Positions 61,401 through 64,000 of a stretch of DNA of 64,000 nt are shown in pieces. The stretch's first letter is position 1; each line of letters begins with the position of its first letter. Position numbers and translations under genes: made by a program. The notes beneath the pieces are model-generated. The model was given only the letters and a program-made list of their open reading frames with translations. It did no database searches and had not been told where the DNA came from. The stretch is from contig KV748233.1 of NCBI GenBank assembly GCA_001692895.1, positions 806,001 through 870,000 on the forward strand. The letters run 5' to 3'. The stretch is from Cenococcum geophilum 1.58. Taxonomy: Eukaryota; Ascomycota; Dothideomycetes; Gloniales; Gloniaceae.

Positions 61401-64000
61401 ATACGTTAGACCCCCTAAGTATATTACCCACGACGCTAGTAGAAACTTTATTAGTAAGGAATTCTAACAGTACGCTATAGCTATAGCTATTTTAACAAAA
61501 GCCGTTCTAGTTAAGGTGTATTAGTCCGTTAGGCTTATTAAGTAAGCTTACTTAGCTTTATAGAGAGCCTACTAGATTATTACGGACAAATATAAGGATA
61601 TCTAAAAGGAACTAGCTTTACAGATGGCCGTAAAAGCCGTTAATGATACCGCTAGCCCTAATGGACTAGTACCCAGCCTCTTAGTTTACAGAGCTTACCT
61701 AAGGATAAGCAACCTAGGCCCTCCTACCCTATCTATTATAAAATAAGCAGCTATAATACGGAAGGTAATGGCCGAAATAGTTAAATTACGGGCTAAATAA
61801 GCTGTTAATAGCGCCTTATATTACCGTAACGGACCTAATATAACCTTAGTTTATAACCTCCTGCTTAATTCTAAAGTCCTTATATAGCGTAAGAGCGGCA
61901 ACTAGACTAGACCTTATCGTCTACTAGCTATAGAAGACAAAACGTACTGCGTATAACTTCCTAGCGGACTAACTAACTTTAGAAGCACGTTTGTAAAACC
62001 CTACTTTCGGTCCGAAAATACCTATGCCGTTAAACTAGATAAACTAGAAGCACCCCTACCTACTTTAGAAGTCCCCTAGAAACCCATTAAACCGGCTATA
62101 AAGCGCGGTTAAGGACGCCCCTAAAAGCACCCTATAACTAAAAACCCTATAATAAAGAATTACTTAACCTTTGTAGGAATATCCGCAAGGCAATCTCCAC
62201 CTATAGATATATTAGTTCTAATATAGGAAACCCCTTTTACGGACTTATAACGTAAAGAGATTAACGGACTACTTAAAAAGGGCGTCTTTGCGGTTATAAT
62301 GGAGAAAGACGTTCCGCAAGGCGTCCATATATTTAACTTATATTTTATTAATAAAATTAAGCACCCTAACACTAATAAAGCTTTTAAAAAATTAAGGCTT
62401 ATTATATAAGCTTATAACAACTAGAGAAAGGGCTTAGTCCTTACGTAATCGCCTATAATTTAATAAGTTAGTTAACGGATTATACTTATACTTACGCCTA
62501 AACTATAGTAAACTAGACCTATAGCCTTATACTTATAGGATATCTTATAAGCCTATATATAGTCTAATATTTACCTAAATAGGGACATCTTTATATAACT
62601 ACCGCTTAAGCTTAGTTTATAACCAGAAACAATTTTATAGGTTATAAAACCACTTTATAGAGTACTAGAAGCTAGAAACTATTAGTTTAAGATATACTAC
62701 TAACACTACGTCTATAAACTTAGGATAGAGCAGTTAACCTATAACCCCTACCTCCTATATACCCTATTAAACGGCCTTAGTATTATTAGACTCTAAATAA
62801 ATAATACGCTTTTTTTTAGCGGACTAGACTTTTGCGAACGCTAAAGAAACTAAACTATAAAAGGCTAAGTTCTTAGTAAAGCTATAAGAGTAGTTAACTA
62901 AGCAGAATCTAATTAAGTTTAATAGAGGCCTAATTATATAAAAGGGTAACCTAATTAAGCTAACTTAGGAACGCTAAGCTTAAAACCTAAAGCCTATTAT
63001 AGTAAAGCCTATAAATCTTACTAGTTCCCGTAAAGAGACCTATAAAACCATAAATATAAAGGACTAATACGCTGCATAGCGTGTAAGAGGCGCCTATATA
63101 GCTATAGTCTGCCAACCCAAATCTACCTACGACTTATCCTTTACGGCCCAGGTAGTAGATCTGTAAGGAGAAAATATTAAGCAGCTTAATAAGCGCATTT
63201 AATAGCAAATTAATAACGCGATAAGAGGATTTACTTTTATACCACTAGACCTAAATTCCCTTAGTATAAGTATTTACGGACGCCTCCTTTGCTAATAATA
63301 GGGACCTATTATTATAAATCGGCTTTATAATTATACTTACGGACCATAATTAAGACGCAAATATACTGTATTAGTCTTTAATTAAGTGCAAATAAGTAAC
63401 CCGTAGTGTACTAGCTTTTAAACTATATATACTAGCTTATAGATTTAATATAGCAGCTGTAATTAAATTAACGGTCCAGAAGATTCTATAACTAGAGTAG
63501 TTACCCCTAGTTTTATACACCAATTTAAAGTCCCTCTATAACTACCTAGTTAAACTAGGTACGACAAAAAAGAAGAGGCTTATAGTCGACTTAATATACT
63601 TACGTTAGGCCTATAAACAACGTAAGATTATAAAGGTTAAATAGATTAGCAGTAGAGATAACCTAGCGGACGCTATAACTAAGGTAAAGCCATGCCAAGC
63701 TCTTAAAACCCTAATTAACACAAATAAGCTCAGCCTAAAGGTTATAAAATAGGTAGAGCAAGACTAACGGAGCATTTATAGTTTAGTTACGGCCCGCCAG
63801 AAAGCCGTATAGTTCACCTACAGCCTATTAAAGGGCCGTATAGTTTATTTTACGGACCATAAGTAGGACTTACGGCTAGCTTAAAGCACCATTTAGGAGG
63901 CAGCCCAAAAGGCACCTTGGAAGGGATTTCCTATATATTTCCTTACGTATTTTATAGTTCTATTAAGGCAATTACGGAGGCTGTATATAAGTAGTTTCAT
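58194..64000 (+). mobile_element. Copia 1, copy 2 (runs off the window)
   Basis: The 5' LTR (58194-58411) is a shorter version of the copy 1 LTR, lacking about 50 bp inside. Then follow leader, gag (about 58900-60180), CCHC knuckle (about 60206-60255, 'KCFICGKEGY' visible), protease (about 60600-60970), GAG-pre-integrase and integrase (about 61040-61800), reverse transcriptase (about 62150-62900) and RNase H (about 63130-63720). The window ends a few tens of bases before the expected 3' LTR, judging from copy 1. It is broken many times but clearly collinear with copy 1 in opposite orientation. It is inserted in the Gypsy C copy 2 integrase region. Confidence 0.87.

Noticed and set aside
60498-62372. 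Minus-strand frames at 60498-60728 and 62160-62372
   Set aside because: They are antisense to the Copia 1 copy 2 protease and reverse transcriptase.

Overview
The window reads as an AT-rich repeat island of a filamentous ascomycete (Pezizomycotina) genome that has been through repeat-induced point mutation (RIP). TpA is very abundant and CpA is scarce. The paired LTRs I compared differ almost only by transitions. Nearly every recognisable reading frame is a heavily broken LTR retrotransposon. I found no host gene, rRNA, tRNA or CRISPR array. The window cannot say whether this is a centromere, a subtelomere, an accessory chromosome or an AT isochore.

Layout. 1-3049 holds minisatellite, a copy (A) of a satellite-bearing non-coding element, and unassigned AT-rich DNA. 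3050-5440 is a truncated minus-strand Ty3/Gypsy fossil (Gypsy A). From 5998 to 53683 one old plus-strand Gypsy (Gypsy B) is spread over about 48 kb, because other elements have landed inside it one after another. Its pieces appear in order as protease (5998-6430), linker (12753-13137), reverse transcriptase (about 33505-34285), RNase H (48822-49567), integrase core (about 51220-51788) and integrase tail (about 53444-53683).

The insertions between these pieces are Copia 1 (6431-12752, minus), Gypsy C copy 1 (13138 to about 33500, plus), Gypsy E (34286-48821, minus), satellite-bearing elements B (49568-51219) and C (about 51789-53443), and Gypsy C copy 2 (53684-58193, plus). Second-level insertions are Copia 2 (13185-18778) and Gypsy D (22303-30428) inside Gypsy C copy 1; Gypsy F (39958-46300) and an unrecognised 1-kb insert (36612-37626) inside Gypsy E; and a second Copia 1 copy (58194 to beyond the window) inside Gypsy C copy 2. 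Third-level items are a solo LTR (29487-29669) and a TA-flanked hairpin MITE (24167-24309) inside Gypsy D. Target-site duplications and empty sites in the sister copies support most of these junctions.

Three Gypsy families (C, D, F) end in an integrase-linked chromodomain, so they are chromoviruses. This fits their pile-up in what is probably heterochromatin. The least explained items are the roughly 1.65-kb satellite-bearing elements, two short palindromic modules shared by unrelated retroelements, the 1-kb insert with 14-bp flanking repeats, and a GC-rich stem-loop segment at 48240-48540 that escaped RIP. All domain calls come from reading the sequence by eye. Boundaries without an LTR or duplication are approximate.
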